From Agrococcus sediminis (lineage in GTDB: Bacteria; Actinomycetota; Actinomycetes; Actinomycetales; Microbacteriaceae), in assembly GCF_007923295.1 (NCBI RefSeq), contig NZ_VOIR01000012.1:1-64000 (forward strand): a stretch of 64,000 bases of DNA, written 5' to 3'. Below the pieces are notes generated by a model. It ran no database searches and was not told where the DNA came from. It worked only from the letters and a program-made list of their open reading frames with translations. Both the position numbers and the translations under genes were made by a program. Shown piece after piece: positions 17,534 through 26,214 of this stretch. Every line of letters starts with the position of its first letter. Positions within the stretch are counted from its first letter, which is position 1.

Positions 17534-18982
17534 ATGGCACAGCAGCCGACCGGCCACACCTCCGATGCGCTGCGCTCCCTCGACATCGCGCTCGACGCCA
17601 TCGCGGCCGCCGCGGGCACCCTCGACGCCCTGCTGCCGCACCTAGACGACGCGCAGCGGCGCGACGTGGTCGCCCGGGTCGGCGACATCGGTCGCGGAGG
17701 CGACGCGCTCAAGGTGCGCGTCGCCGACGACCTCGCGAAGCGCCACGACGGCCTGCCGAAGGACGAGCGCTTCCCGCTGTGCTGCGGCTACAAGGATCCG
17801 CTCGAGATGCTCACCGCCGAGCTCGGCGCGTCCCGGCGCACGGCTCGGCAGCTGCTGCGGGCCGCGAGCGCCACGCGGGCGTCGATCGGCATCACCGGGG
17901 CCACCGTGCCCGCGAGGTTCCCGATCCTGGGCGGCGCGCTCGAGACCGGCGCCATCTCGCTCGAGGCGGTCGGGGCGGTGCTCGATGCGCTCGGCGATGC
18001 ACCCGATCGCGCGCACGCCGACGACGTCGCGGCTGCCGAGGAAGCGCTCGTCGCATCCGCCATCGGCGACCGGGGCACCCACCGCGACGACACCGCCACC
18101 GACGCGCCGATGCCGCCCGAGCTGCTCGCGCGCCTCGCACGCATGTGGCGCGACGCGATGGATCCGGATGGCGCTGAGCCCCGCTACGAGCGGCAGCTGG
18201 CCGAGCGGGGCTTCACCTTCGGCACCCGTCCCGATGGCATGGTGCAGGGCCGGCTCGTCTGCACGCCCGACCAGGGCGCCGTGCTCGCCGCCGCCTTCGA
18301 CGCGTTCACCGGACCACGCACGAAGCCGCGCTTCCAGAGCGACGACGAGCGCGCCGCAGCAGCGCTCGAGGTCGATGATCGCTCGCGGCCGCAGCAGATG
18401 GTCGACGCGCTCATCGCCATGGTCGGGCGGTCCGTCGAGCAGCGCGACGTGCCGCGGGTCGGCGGTGAGGCGCCGGTCGTCGTCGTGCACGTCGCCAAGC
18501 AGAGCCTCGAGGCCGCTGCGACGGGCACCCCGGGCTGCACAGCGACGGTCGAGCGCACGGGCGACTGCATCCCCGTGCACCTCGCCGCCGCGATGCTGTG
18601 CGACGGCCGCATCCAGAGTGCCGTGACCGGCGCCGACGGCCTCCCGCTCCACCTCGGCCGCACCGACCGCCTCTTCTCCCGTGCCCAGCGGCGCGCGCTC
18701 GCCATCCGCGACGGCGGCTGCCGCGCCCCGGGCTGCACCTTCCCCGTCGGCTGGACGGAGGCGCACCACATCGTGCCGTGGGAAGCGGGCGGCCCGACCG
18801 ACCTCGACAACGGCATCCTCCTCTGCTCCCACCATCATCACGAGGTCCATCGCGGCACGCTCGAGGTGCAGTGGGCATCCGGAGGCTGGGTCGTCGTACC
18901 GAGGATCAGGCGCCCCCGGCGCATCCGCGGCTTCAGTCGCCGCATCACCGGCGCCGCACCGCAGCTGCAGCCCACCGCGTAG
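17534..18982 (+). CDS. DUF222 / HNH endonuclease domain protein
   Basis: A 482-residue member of the actinobacterial 13E12-repeat/DUF222 group: a long alpha-helical DUF222 region followed by a C-terminal HNH nuclease fold. The nuclease part shows CRAPGC, WTEAHHIVPWEAGG and DLDNGILLCSHHHHEVHRG, i.e. paired cysteines for zinc and the His-Asn-His residues. These genes occur in many copies in such genomes and are often linked to mobile DNA, but no target is known. The start at ATG 17534 follows a strong GGAGGGGG site. Composition is host-like. Confidence 0.88.
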   Translation: MAQQPTGHTSDALRSLDIALDAIAAAAGTLDALLPHLDDAQRRDVVARVGDIGRGGDALKVRVADDLAKRHDGLPKDERFPLCCGYKDPLEMLTAELGASRRTARQLLRAASATRASIGITGATVPARFPILGGALETGAISLEAVGAVLDALGDAPDRAHADDVAAAEEALVASAIGDRGTHRDDTATDAPMPPELLARLARMWRDAMDPDGAEPRYERQLAERGFTFGTRPDGMVQGRLVCTPDQGAVLAAAFDAFTGPRTKPRFQSDDERAAAALEVDDRSRPQQMVDALIAMVGRSVEQRDVPRVGGEAPVVVVHVAKQSLEAAATGTPGCTATVERTGDCIPVHLAAAMLCDGRIQSAVTGADGLPLHLGRTDRLFSRAQRRALAIRDGGCRAPGCTFPVGWTEAHHIVPWEAGGPTDLDNGILLCSHHHHEVHRGTLEVQWASGGWVVVPRIRRPRRIRGFSRRITGAAPQLQPTA

Positions 18983-19127
18983 GCACTCGCCGCCGGCGCG
19001 CCTCGCGAGCGCCGCAGGCCGCACCGCCCGCCGAGCCGAGCCGCGCAGGCAGCCGTCGGATACGCTCGATCGAGCCGCAGCGACCCGGTCGCGACCGGCG
19101 CACGACGCCGACCACGGGAGCCCGACG

Positions 19128-20654
19128 ATGCTGGAAGCGCTGCTCGGCGACCGCCACGAGCGCCGACAGCGCCAGGCGATGCAGGCGTTCCGCCGCCGCG
19201 AGCAGCAGCTGCGCCCCGCCTACAAGGTCTGGGGCTACAAGAACGTCTTCGCCAAGGGCTTCCTCGTCACCCGCGGCCCGACCGCCCACACGCCCGTCGA
19301 GACGTGGGCGCACGATGCGGTCGGCCCCTGGCACGTGCGCGTCGACCCGGTGCTCGACCGGCAGGTAGCGCGCGGCGAGCGTGCCGAGGTGCTCGTGCTC
19401 GGGCAGGCGTTCGACGACGGCGGCCCGAAGACCCGCGACCGAGTGGCCGAGCGCATCCTGCGCGCGGTCACCGCGCATCCCGACTCCGCCGCGCAGACGC
19501 GCGCGCTCGACGAGACGATCGCCTGGCTCTCGGGCCGCTATGTCGTGCTCGTCGCCCGCGGCGAGCGGCTCGACGCCTGGGGCGACCCGCTCGCCACCCG
19601 CTCGCTCTACTGGCACCGCTCCGCGGCGGGCGTCGCGCTCGCCTCGCACAGCGCGATCCTGGCCGAGCTCGCCGGCGGGCTCGACAGCAGCCGCATGCGC
19701 TGGGTGCTCGAGCACCCTCACTACCGCTCCCCCGCCGGCCGCTGGCTGCCGGGCCTCATCACGCCGCACGACGAGGTCGGGCAGCTCTACGCCAACGGGC
19801 GGCTCACCGTCGAGGGCTCGACCGTCTCGAACGAGCGCTTCTTCCCGCTCGCCGACCGCGTCGAGCTGAGCACGGCGGATGCGTCGGCGCGGTTCCGGGA
19901 CGACCTGCGGCAGCAGGTGCGCAACTGGATCTCGGTCGCTCCCGTCACCGTGCTCTCGCTCACCGCGGGCCGTGACTCGCGGGCCGTGCTCGAGGCCGGG
20001 CTCGTCGACCTGCAGCGGGCCGGTGCGCTGACGCTCACCTACCACCCGTTCCACGTCGCCTCGAAGAGCACCTACGCCGACTTCCTCACCGCCGGGCGGC
20101 TCTCCGCCGCCGCCGGGCTGCCCCACATCGGGCTCGACGTGCCCATCCTGAAGCCCACCTCCGAGATGTCGCGCCTCTACCGCGCCACCTTCCCCACCTG
20201 GCAGCGCTACGCCAACCTCGCCGGCGCGCTCTACCTGCACGCGCCCGCGCGGGCTGCCACGATCTTCGGGGTCGGCGGCGCCATCGTCACCGGCATGTGG
20301 AAGGACACCTCGGTCCGCGAGCTCACCCCGCAGCTGCTCGCCGCCAAGTACGCCGCATCGCCCTTCCAGCACGACCCCGAGCTGCACGACGAGCTGGCCC
20401 GCTGGATGGACTTCACGGGCTTCTCCGACGACGCCCTGCGAGGCTACGACTTCTACGACTTCTTCCACTGGGAGCACCGCATGACCAAGTGGGGCGGCAG
20501 CGGCTACAGCGAGTACGACCTCGCGACGATCCCCGCACCGGTGCTCAGCTCCCGGCGCCTCCTCACCGCGGCGCTGTCGCTCCCCAAGGAGCAGCGGGTC
20601 GCGGCCGAGGTCTACCGCGCCATCTCGGAGACCGGGGCGCTCGCCGCCCGGTAG
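19128..20654 (+). CDS. Asparagine synthetase-like ATP-pyrophosphatase domain protein
   Basis: A 508-residue protein with the architecture of asparagine synthetase B but without the N-terminal catalytic cysteine; the protein begins MLEALLGDRHERR. A glutamine-amidotransferase-like part (about residues 40-230) precedes an ATP-pyrophosphatase-type loop LSLTAGRDSRAVLEAG near 265, corresponding to the family's SGGxDS. Such proteins occur in polysaccharide and lasso-peptide loci and may amidate something other than aspartate using ammonia or another amine. The start is ATG 19128. The neighbours give no clear substrate. Confidence 0.68.
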   Translation: MLEALLGDRHERRQRQAMQAFRRREQQLRPAYKVWGYKNVFAKGFLVTRGPTAHTPVETWAHDAVGPWHVRVDPVLDRQVARGERAEVLVLGQAFDDGGPKTRDRVAERILRAVTAHPDSAAQTRALDETIAWLSGRYVVLVARGERLDAWGDPLATRSLYWHRSAAGVALASHSAILAELAGGLDSSRMRWVLEHPHYRSPAGRWLPGLITPHDEVGQLYANGRLTVEGSTVSNERFFPLADRVELSTADASARFRDDLRQQVRNWISVAPVTVLSLTAGRDSRAVLEAGLVDLQRAGALTLTYHPFHVASKSTYADFLTAGRLSAAAGLPHIGLDVPILKPTSEMSRLYRATFPTWQRYANLAGALYLHAPARAATIFGVGGAIVTGMWKDTSVRELTPQLLAAKYAASPFQHDPELHDELARWMDFTGFSDDALRGYDFYDFFHWEHRMTKWGGSGYSEYDLATIPAPVLSSRRLLTAALSLPKEQRVAAEVYRAISETGALAAR

Positions 20655-20714
20655 CGCCCCGCGCATCCGCCCCTCCCCCTCGACGCATCCAGGGAACGGG
20701 TGCAGGGTGGAGCC

Positions 20715-21311
20715 ATGCCTGAGACCTACAGCCACGAGCCCCCGTACACGATCGGCGTCATCTGCGGCAGCATCGCCGCCTCGTCGATCAACCGCCGCCT
20801 CGCCCGCGCGCTCATGAAGCTCGCGCCCGCCGACCTCGAGTGCTCCTTCATCGAGATCGACCAGCTCGCCCTCTACGACCGCGATCGCGACGACGCGTAC
20901 CCGCCCGAGGCGACCGCCTTCAAGGAGGCCATCCTCGCCGCCGACGGCATCCTCATCGTCACGCCCGAGTACAACCGCTCGATCCCCGGCGCCCTCAAGA
21001 ACGCCATCGACTGGGCGTCGCGCCCGTACGGCGAGAACGCCCTCACGCGCAAGCCCGTCGGCGTCATCGGCGCCTCGCCCGGCGGCATCGGCACGGCCGT
21101 CGGCCAGCAGCACCTGAAGACGATCCTGTCGTTCTGCAACGCCCCGATGATGAACGAGATCGAGGCGTACGTGCAGTACCCCGACGGCCTCGTCGACGAC
21201 GACGACGAGGTCACCGTCGCGTCGACGAAGGATTTCCTCAGCACCTACATGCAGGCGTACGACGACTTCGTGCGCCGGGTGCTGACGGTGGTGCCGCAGC
21301 AGCAGGCCTGA
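20715..21311 (+). CDS. NAD(P)H-dependent FMN reductase family protein
   Basis: A 198-residue flavodoxin-like reductase. The phosphate-binding loop GSIAASSINRRLA at the N-terminus and the TPEYNRSIPGALKNAIDW segment are characteristic of the NADPH-dependent FMN/chromate/quinone reductase family. The start is ATG 20715 with GGTGGAG just upstream. It is a cytosolic enzyme likely used in quinone or flavin reduction. It converges with the PAP2 gene and shows no operon partner. Confidence 0.88.
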   Translation: MPETYSHEPPYTIGVICGSIAASSINRRLARALMKLAPADLECSFIEIDQLALYDRDRDDAYPPEATAFKEAILAADGILIVTPEYNRSIPGALKNAIDWASRPYGENALTRKPVGVIGASPGGIGTAVGQQHLKTILSFCNAPMMNEIEAYVQYPDGLVDDDDEVTVASTKDFLSTYMQAYDDFVRRVLTVVPQQQA

Positions 21312-21341
21312 GCGGCGCCGCCGCGCGAGGCCGGGCCCGCC

Positions 21342-22181
21342 CTACGGCGCGGGCACGGCCTCGCCGTCGGGCTCGACGGAGGCGCGCCTGACGGTCAGGT
21401 AGAGGCGGTGCGCCGTGATCACGAGCACGAGCCACGCCGCCCCGAGCGCCCACGCCGCGACCACGTCGGTGAGCCAGTGGTGGCCGAGCACCACGCGGCT
21501 CAGCCCGATCGTGATCGCGAAGACCGCGGCGACCGCGATCGTGAGCACCCGCTGCCAGCGGCGCTCGAGCCGCAGCACGATGAGGTACGCGACGATGCCG
21601 GCGATCACGGTCGCGTTGAGCGTGTGCCCGCTCGGGAACGAGGCGGAGTGCTCGTACGGCGGCACCGCGAGCTCGAGCTGCGGCCGCGAGCGGCCGATGA
21701 AGCCCTTCGCGACGATCGTCATCAGCAGCGAGCCGAGGCCCGCCGACAGCATGAGGATGACGGGCGTCCACGAGCGGCGGCGGATCGCGAGGAGGAGCAT
21801 CACCGCGATCGCCAGCACCGGCATGCCGATGACGCCCGCGACATCCGTGTAGGCCGTCACCGCCGGCCCGAACCACCCGGGCCGCCAGTCGGCGAACCAC
21901 GCCGTGATGGGCATGTCGAGGTTGGCGAGACCGTCCTCGTCGGTGACCGCCTCGTACACCTCGGCACCGCCCGCGGCGAGCCCGGCCGCGAGCGCGAGGC
22001 CGATCGCGAGCGTCAGCAGCAGCGCCGCGTGCGGGCCGAGCCTGCGCCCGAGCTGCTCGACGAGCCGCGCCACCGCGCGACCGATGCGCGTCGTCCAGTG
22101 CGTGAGGTCGCGCCCGCCCACGTAGCGGTCGCGGCGCACCTCCCCCGCCGGTCCCTGCTCCGGTCGCGCGTCGTCGTCCAT
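21342..22181 (-). CDS. PAP2-family membrane phosphatase
   Basis: A 279-residue integral membrane phosphatase with five to six hydrophobic helices. All three phosphatase signatures are present: KGFIGRSRP (K-x6-RP), SFPSGH, and SRVVLGHHWLTDV (SR-x5-H-x3-D). Family members dephosphorylate undecaprenyl pyrophosphate or phosphatidic acid at the outer membrane face. ATG 22181 has a GGGGTGGG site and is preferred to a GTG six bases upstream. An undecaprenyl-PP role would fit the glycan-rich neighbourhood but is inference. Confidence 0.87.
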   Translation of the reverse strand: MDDDARPEQGPAGEVRRDRYVGGRDLTHWTTRIGRAVARLVEQLGRRLGPHAALLLTLAIGLALAAGLAAGGAEVYEAVTDEDGLANLDMPITAWFADWRPGWFGPAVTAYTDVAGVIGMPVLAIAVMLLLAIRRRSWTPVILMLSAGLGSLLMTIVAKGFIGRSRPQLELAVPPYEHSASFPSGHTLNATVIAGIVAYLIVLRLERRWQRVLTIAVAAVFAITIGLSRVVLGHHWLTDVVAAWALGAAWLVLVITAHRLYLTVRRASVEPDGEAVPAP

Positions 22182-22268
22182 GCCCACCCCGTCCCGATCG
22201 TGGCGACGATCCTCTCGCGCGCGCCTGAGCGGCGGCCCGCAGCGCGCCGGTGCTCCGTCGCCCGGTGC

Positions 22269-23543
22269 TCAGTCGCATGGGGGCGTCGGCACGAGCAGGC
22301 ACTCGACGAGCTCAGCAGCGCGCGACGCCCCGCCGAGCGCCGAGAGCTCGTCGGCGATCTGACGGGCTCGCGTGCGGTAGCGCGGCTCCCGCAGCACCTT
22401 GCGCACCGCCGCGAGCACGCGCGGCGGCCGCGGACGCCCGGTGCGCAGGTCGATGCCCGCGCCCGACCACGCGACCCGCGCGGCGACCTCGGGCTTGTCG
22501 GCCGAGCCGCCCGCGACCACGAGCGGCACGCCGCACGCGAGCATCTCGAGCACGCCGCCCCAGCCCCCGTTCGTCACCCCGACGTCGGTGTGCGGCACGA
22601 CCGCCGAGTAGGGCACGAAGTCGACCAGCCGCGCGTTCGCCGGCACCTCGCGCTCGATGGAATGCCCGGCGGTCGTGCCGATGACGCGCACCGGCACGTG
22701 CGCGAGCGCCTCGATCGTGGGCAGCAGCAGGGCGCTCGGGTCGGTGTCGACGGTGCCCTGCGTGACGAACACGACCTGGCGCGGCTCGTCGGCGAGCGTC
22801 TCGGCCCACAGCGGCGGCGGCGCGAGCGGCCCCGTCCTCGGCTCGAGCCAGCCCACGAAGCGCACCGAGGCCGGCAGGTCACCGGGGTCGTACTCGAGCG
22901 ACGGCGAGCCCGTCGCGAGCACCAGCTTCGGCGAGTAGAGCGCCTCGTCGAACGGGCGCCCCGGCCCGAGCCCGAGCTCGGCGCGGGCGGCGCGCAGCGA
23001 GCGGTCGAGGGGGCCGGATGCGTTGCGCACGACGGCGCGCAGCATGCGGTCGCGCGCGCGGCCGAGCCACGTGCGCGCGGGCTGCATCGCGAGGCCCGGC
23101 GGCGGCAGGTCGCGGCTGCGCATGGTGAGCGGCATGAGCGACACGCTCGCCCACGGCAGCCCGAGCACCTCGGCCGCGAGGCCGGTGCCGACGGCCATCA
23201 CGTCGCCGACCAGCGCGTCGAAGGGCGTGCGCTCGTGCGCGGCGCGGATGTCGCCCACCTGGCCGGGCGCGGTGCCGATGAAGAGCTCGCCGAGGTTGGC
23301 GAGGGTGCCGAGAGGCCCCGGGGGCGCGACGCCGGGGAACGCCTCGGCGAGGCGATGCTCGTCGAAGTCGAGCGCGTCGCGCCAGACGAGCGTCTCGCAG
23401 CCGAGCCGGTCGAACGCCTCGACGTGGCGGTCGCCGGTGTAGGCGGTCACCCGGTGCCCCCGCGCGAGCAGCGCAGCGGCGACTGCCGTCATCGGCCGGA
23501 CGTGTCCGGCGAACGGCATCGCAGTCACGAGCAGGTGCGCCAC
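22269..23543 (-). CDS. MGT-type (GT1) glycosyltransferase
   Basis: A 424-residue GT-B enzyme of the macrolide/UDP-glucuronosyl transferase type. Its start VAHLLVTAMPFAGHVRPM is the family's acceptor-binding N-terminus with the catalytic His. The C-terminal half has VVFVTQGT, VDFVPYSAVVPHTDVGVTNG and GVLEMLACGVPLVV, the nucleotide-sugar-binding segment. GTG 23543 is chosen because translation further upstream would run into the promoter of the divergent gene. It could glycosylate a lipid (carotenoid, glycolipid) or a small molecule; no biosynthetic neighbour identifies the acceptor. Confidence 0.8.
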   Translation of the reverse strand: MAHLLVTAMPFAGHVRPMTAVAAALLARGHRVTAYTGDRHVEAFDRLGCETLVWRDALDFDEHRLAEAFPGVAPPGPLGTLANLGELFIGTAPGQVGDIRAAHERTPFDALVGDVMAVGTGLAAEVLGLPWASVSLMPLTMRSRDLPPPGLAMQPARTWLGRARDRMLRAVVRNASGPLDRSLRAARAELGLGPGRPFDEALYSPKLVLATGSPSLEYDPGDLPASVRFVGWLEPRTGPLAPPPLWAETLADEPRQVVFVTQGTVDTDPSALLLPTIEALAHVPVRVIGTTAGHSIEREVPANARLVDFVPYSAVVPHTDVGVTNGGWGGVLEMLACGVPLVVAGGSADKPEVAARVAWSGAGIDLRTGRPRPPRVLAAVRKVLREPRYRTRARQIADELSALGGASRAAELVECLLVPTPPCD

Positions 23544-23572
23544 CTTCGCACGATACGCCCGCGGCGCGCCGA

Positions 23573-23602
23573 TTGAGGGGATTAGTAGAACACTGTTATG
23601 GT
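23573..23602 (+). promoter_or_regulatory. Predicted promoter, leaderless with respect to GTG 23609
   Basis: TTGAGG (23573-23578) and TATGGT (23597-23602) are separated by 18 bases. The expected start of transcription, about seven bases after the -10 box, falls on the GTG at 23609, and no ribosome site precedes that codon. A leaderless mRNA is therefore likely. Confidence 0.45.
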
Positions 23603-23608
23603 TACGCT

Positions 23609-24085
23609 GTGCCTCGAGCCCTGCAGCTCGCACTCGGCATCGTGGCGGTCGTCGTCGGGCTGGCGCTGGGTGCGGTGATCGCTACGGTGTGGCGGCCCTG
23701 CGCCGCCGCGGTGATGCCGCTCGATCCCGTCACCTCACCGGCGTGCGCGCAGGTCGCGAGCGGCCCGAACACCGCGTGGATCGGGCTGCTGCTGTGGCCG
23801 GTCGCGCTCGCCGCCGCCGGCCTCGCCGCGATCCGTGCGATCTCGCGCGGATGGGGCGCCGTGACCGCCGCGGTGGTCGTCGTGCTGGCGCTCGCCGCGC
23901 TCGCGGCGAACCCCATGGTCGAGTACGTGCTGCTCAACCAGGTGCCGCAGTCGTGGGACGAGCCGCCCGGCACCGGGTCGCTCACCGCCGCCCTGTTCGT
24001 GCTGGCGGGGCTCGTCATCGCCACGACGCTCGTGCCGCGGCCCCGCGGCAGGCCGCGCATGGCGGAGGAGCGGCGCTGGGTCTGA
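23609..24085 (+). CDS. Small integral membrane protein, function unknown
   Basis: A 158-residue protein with four hydrophobic helices (roughly residues 6-28, 50-70, 78-98 and 120-138) and a basic C-terminal tail, RPRGRPRMAEERR. Two cysteines sit in the loop between helices one and two. I recognise no family. It diverges from the MGT-type transferase and ends shortly before the shared hairpin downstream of tRNA-Ala. The start at GTG 23609 rests on the promoter geometry. Confidence 0.6.
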   Translation: MPRALQLALGIVAVVVGLALGAVIATVWRPCAAAVMPLDPVTSPACAQVASGPNTAWIGLLLWPVALAAAGLAAIRAISRGWGAVTAAVVVVLALAALAANPMVEYVLLNQVPQSWDEPPGTGSLTAALFVLAGLVIATTLVPRPRGRPRMAEERRWV

Positions 24086-24103
24086 CGGATGCGCCGGAGA
24101 CGA

Positions 24104-24132
24104 CGAGAGCCCCGCCTCGCGGCGGGGCTCTC
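24104..24132. terminator. Bidirectional terminator hairpin between membrane protein gene and tRNA-Ala
   Basis: A perfect 12-bp inverted repeat (24104-24115 with 24121-24132) with a 5-base loop. It follows the plus-strand gene ending at 24085 and the minus-strand tRNA ending at 24136, so it can serve both. No T-tract is present, as is common in high-GC genomes. Confidence 0.7.
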
Positions 24133-24135
24133 GGT

Positions 24136-24211
24136 GTGGTGGACCCGGGGGGAATCGAACCCCCGACCTTCTCATTGCGAACGAGACGCGCTACCAACTG
24201 CGCCACGGGCC
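24136..24211 (-). tRNA. tRNA-Ala (anticodon CGC), CCA encoded
   Basis: The reverse strand folds into a full cloverleaf. The acceptor stem GGGCCCG pairs with CGGGTCC, the D stem is GCGC/GCGC, the anticodon loop TTCGCAA reads codon GCG, and the T arm contains GGTTCGATTCC. The 3' CCA is encoded. Confidence 0.93.
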
Positions 24212-24272
24212 CGGACCGGTTCAGAGTACCCGACACCCGCCCCAGCGGCGAAATCGGGGCGGCCGCTCGGGC

Positions 24273-25481
24273 TCAGACGACGCGACGCGCGAACGCGGCG
24301 TGCACGTCGAGCCCGTCGAGGTCGTCGTCGACGAGCCCCATGGCGGCGAATCGGGAGCCGCCTGCGGGCGCCGGGCGGCGCGCCGGAGCCTCGCGACGGA
24401 TCGCGTGCTCGTCCTCCTGCGTCTCGAGCGGCGCATCCGACCGCACGACGTCGAGCGACTCGGCCGCGCCGATCGCGGCGTCGAGCTGCACCTCGCGGAT
24501 CGGCACCGCGGGCGCGGTCGGCGCCATGCGTCGCTCGGTCTCGGTCGGCACCTGGGCGAGCTCGCCCGTGACGATCTCCTCGAAGCTCGGCTCGAGCCGC
24601 GTGACGCGCGCGAGCGGGCCGGAGATGGCCTTGCGGTCCTCGGCCAGTTGCTGGCGCGCCCGGCGCAGCAGGTCGTCGCTCGGCGACGGCGCCTGGTACT
24701 GCACCCGCGTCCGCGGCTCGGGCAGCGGCTGCGGCGACCAGGCGCGCGAGGCGAGCACCTCGTCGGTGCGGAGCGCAGCCGCCGGCGCGGCGGCCGCGAC
24801 GCGCGGCGCCTCGCCCGTGCGCGACGCCTGGCGCGCCACGACCTGCTCGGCCATGCGCGCCTCGGACGCGACCGCCTCGGCCGCGACCTGCCGTGCCTCG
24901 ACGAGCGTGCGCACGTGCGGCGCCGTGGCCTCGGCGACCCGGCGCATCCGCGCCGACGACGCGTTCACCGCGACGAGCCCGGCAGCACCGAGCACGGCGA
25001 CCGCGCCGCCGACCGCGAGCAGCACCTGCATGCCCGGCACCGCGGCGCCCACGACCATCGCGGCGACCGCGACGAGCACGAGCGCGAAGCACGCCAGGCG
25101 CGTGCGGCGCAGCCGCTGCGCGCGCGACACCGACGACTTCACGGCGGCGCGCACCTCGCGCTCCACCGCCTTGATCTGCTCGTCGAGCTCGCGGGCGCGG
25201 GCGACGGCCTTCGCGTGCTCCATCGCCTGCTTGAGGCGGGCCTCCTTCGCGACCGCGCGCTGCTGCACGGCGATGGTGCGCGCGTCGGCCTCGAGCCGCA
25301 CCTCCTCCGGCGACTCGGCCGACTCGGCCATGATGCGGAGCGTCTGCTGCAGCCGGATGGCGTTGCGCTCGGTCGCCAGGTACTCGCGCTTCCGCGTCCA
25401 CACGGGCACGAGGTAGACGACCCAGAGCACGACGGCGACGATGAGGATGAGGGTCGTCCCGAGACCTGCGAACTCTGGCAT
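24273..25481 (-). CDS. GlpR-like divisome membrane protein (Rv0996-type, 'large exoprotein')
   Basis: A 402-residue membrane protein. The N-terminal helix TLILIVAVVLWVVYLVPVW is followed by a long charged helical region rich in Arg, Glu and Ala (likely coiled coil, residues 30-120), two adjacent hydrophobic helices (about 130-175), and a disordered Ala/Pro-rich cytosolic tail. Position and topology match the gene after rimJ in mycobacteria and corynebacteria, whose product GlpR is the membrane receptor for the gephyrin-like MoeA homologue Glp at the division site. The rimJ gene lies directly upstream (57 bases), supporting this, but the glp and galU partners are absent here. ATG 25481 is chosen for MPEFAGLG. 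Confidence 0.6.
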   Translation of the reverse strand: MPEFAGLGTTLILIVAVVLWVVYLVPVWTRKREYLATERNAIRLQQTLRIMAESAESPEEVRLEADARTIAVQQRAVAKEARLKQAMEHAKAVARARELDEQIKAVEREVRAAVKSSVSRAQRLRRTRLACFALVLVAVAAMVVGAAVPGMQVLLAVGGAVAVLGAAGLVAVNASSARMRRVAEATAPHVRTLVEARQVAAEAVASEARMAEQVVARQASRTGEAPRVAAAAPAAALRTDEVLASRAWSPQPLPEPRTRVQYQAPSPSDDLLRRARQQLAEDRKAISGPLARVTRLEPSFEEIVTGELAQVPTETERRMAPTAPAVPIREVQLDAAIGAAESLDVVRSDAPLETQEDEHAIRREAPARRPAPAGGSRFAAMGLVDDDLDGLDVHAAFARRVV

Positions 25482-25538
25482 GCCCTGCACGGTAGTGGCG
25501 CGGCGCACCCGATCATGGGAGGGCGCGCGGCGGTTCGA

Positions 25539-26204
25539 TCAGGCGCGCGGCGAACTTCCCGCGCGCGGGTCGCCGCCGACCGGCACGGGGTAGACCGAGC
25601 GGTCGAACGGCGGCACCCGACCGGCCTCGAAGCGCTGCAGGAGCGGCTCGGCGAGCTCCTCGCGCACGAGCGCGAAGCACAGGTGGTCGCGCCAGTCGCC
25701 GTCGATGTGGATGTAGCGGCGGCGGCAGCCCTCGTAGCGGAAGCCGAGCTTCTCGACCACGCGCAGGCTCGCGACGTTCTCGGGCCGGATGCAGATCTCG
25801 ACGCGGTGGAGGCCCATGCCGAGCATGAGGTGATCGGTGACGAGCGCGACCGCCGTGGTCGTGGCGCCGCGGCCCGCGAAGCGTCGCGCGATCCAGTAGC
25901 CGAGCGTCGAGGAGGCGAGGGCGCCGCCGGAGATGTTGGCGACGTTCAGCTGGCCGGCGAACTCGCCGTCGACCTCGATCGCGAAGGCGAGGCCGCTGCC
26001 GTCGCGGTCGCTCTCGAGCAGCGACCGGATCGACGAGCGGGTGTCGAAGCGGCCGCTCGGGCGCGTGCCCGGCAGCGTCGCCTCCCAGCGCTCGAGCCAG
26101 GGCCGGTTGGCGAGCAGCTCGCCCTCGAGGGTCTTCGCGTCGCGCATGCGGATGCCTCGCACGGTGACGGCGCCGTGCGAGAGTCGGGGCGCGCTGTCGA
26201 ACAC
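25539..26204 (-). CDS. rimJ: GNAT acetyltransferase, RimJ-like
   Basis: A 221-residue N-acetyltransferase of the RimJ/RimL group, which transfers acetyl from acetyl-CoA to protein N-termini such as ribosomal S5. The family's LGYWIARRFAGRGATTTAV (acetyl-CoA loop R/Q-x-x-G-x-A/G) and GLHRVEICIRPENVASLRVVEKLGF are plainly visible. The start is GTG 26204, ten bases before the stop of the upstream reductase gene, so it is probably transcribed from gmd onward. The actual substrate in this group is rarely tested. Confidence 0.82.
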   Translation of the reverse strand: MFDSAPRLSHGAVTVRGIRMRDAKTLEGELLANRPWLERWEATLPGTRPSGRFDTRSSIRSLLESDRDGSGLAFAIEVDGEFAGQLNVANISGGALASSTLGYWIARRFAGRGATTTAVALVTDHLMLGMGLHRVEICIRPENVASLRVVEKLGFRYEGCRRRYIHIDGDWRDHLCFALVREELAEPLLQRFEAGRVPPFDRSVYPVPVGGDPRAGSSPRA

Positions 26205-26214
26205 GCTGTCGAGC

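Noticed and set aside
18945-21113. Long minus-strand open frame (over 700 codons)
   Set aside because: It lies opposite the asparagine-synthetase-like and flavin-reductase genes and reads as Arg/Gly/Ala-rich low-complexity protein, as expected for the reverse strand of high-GC coding DNA.
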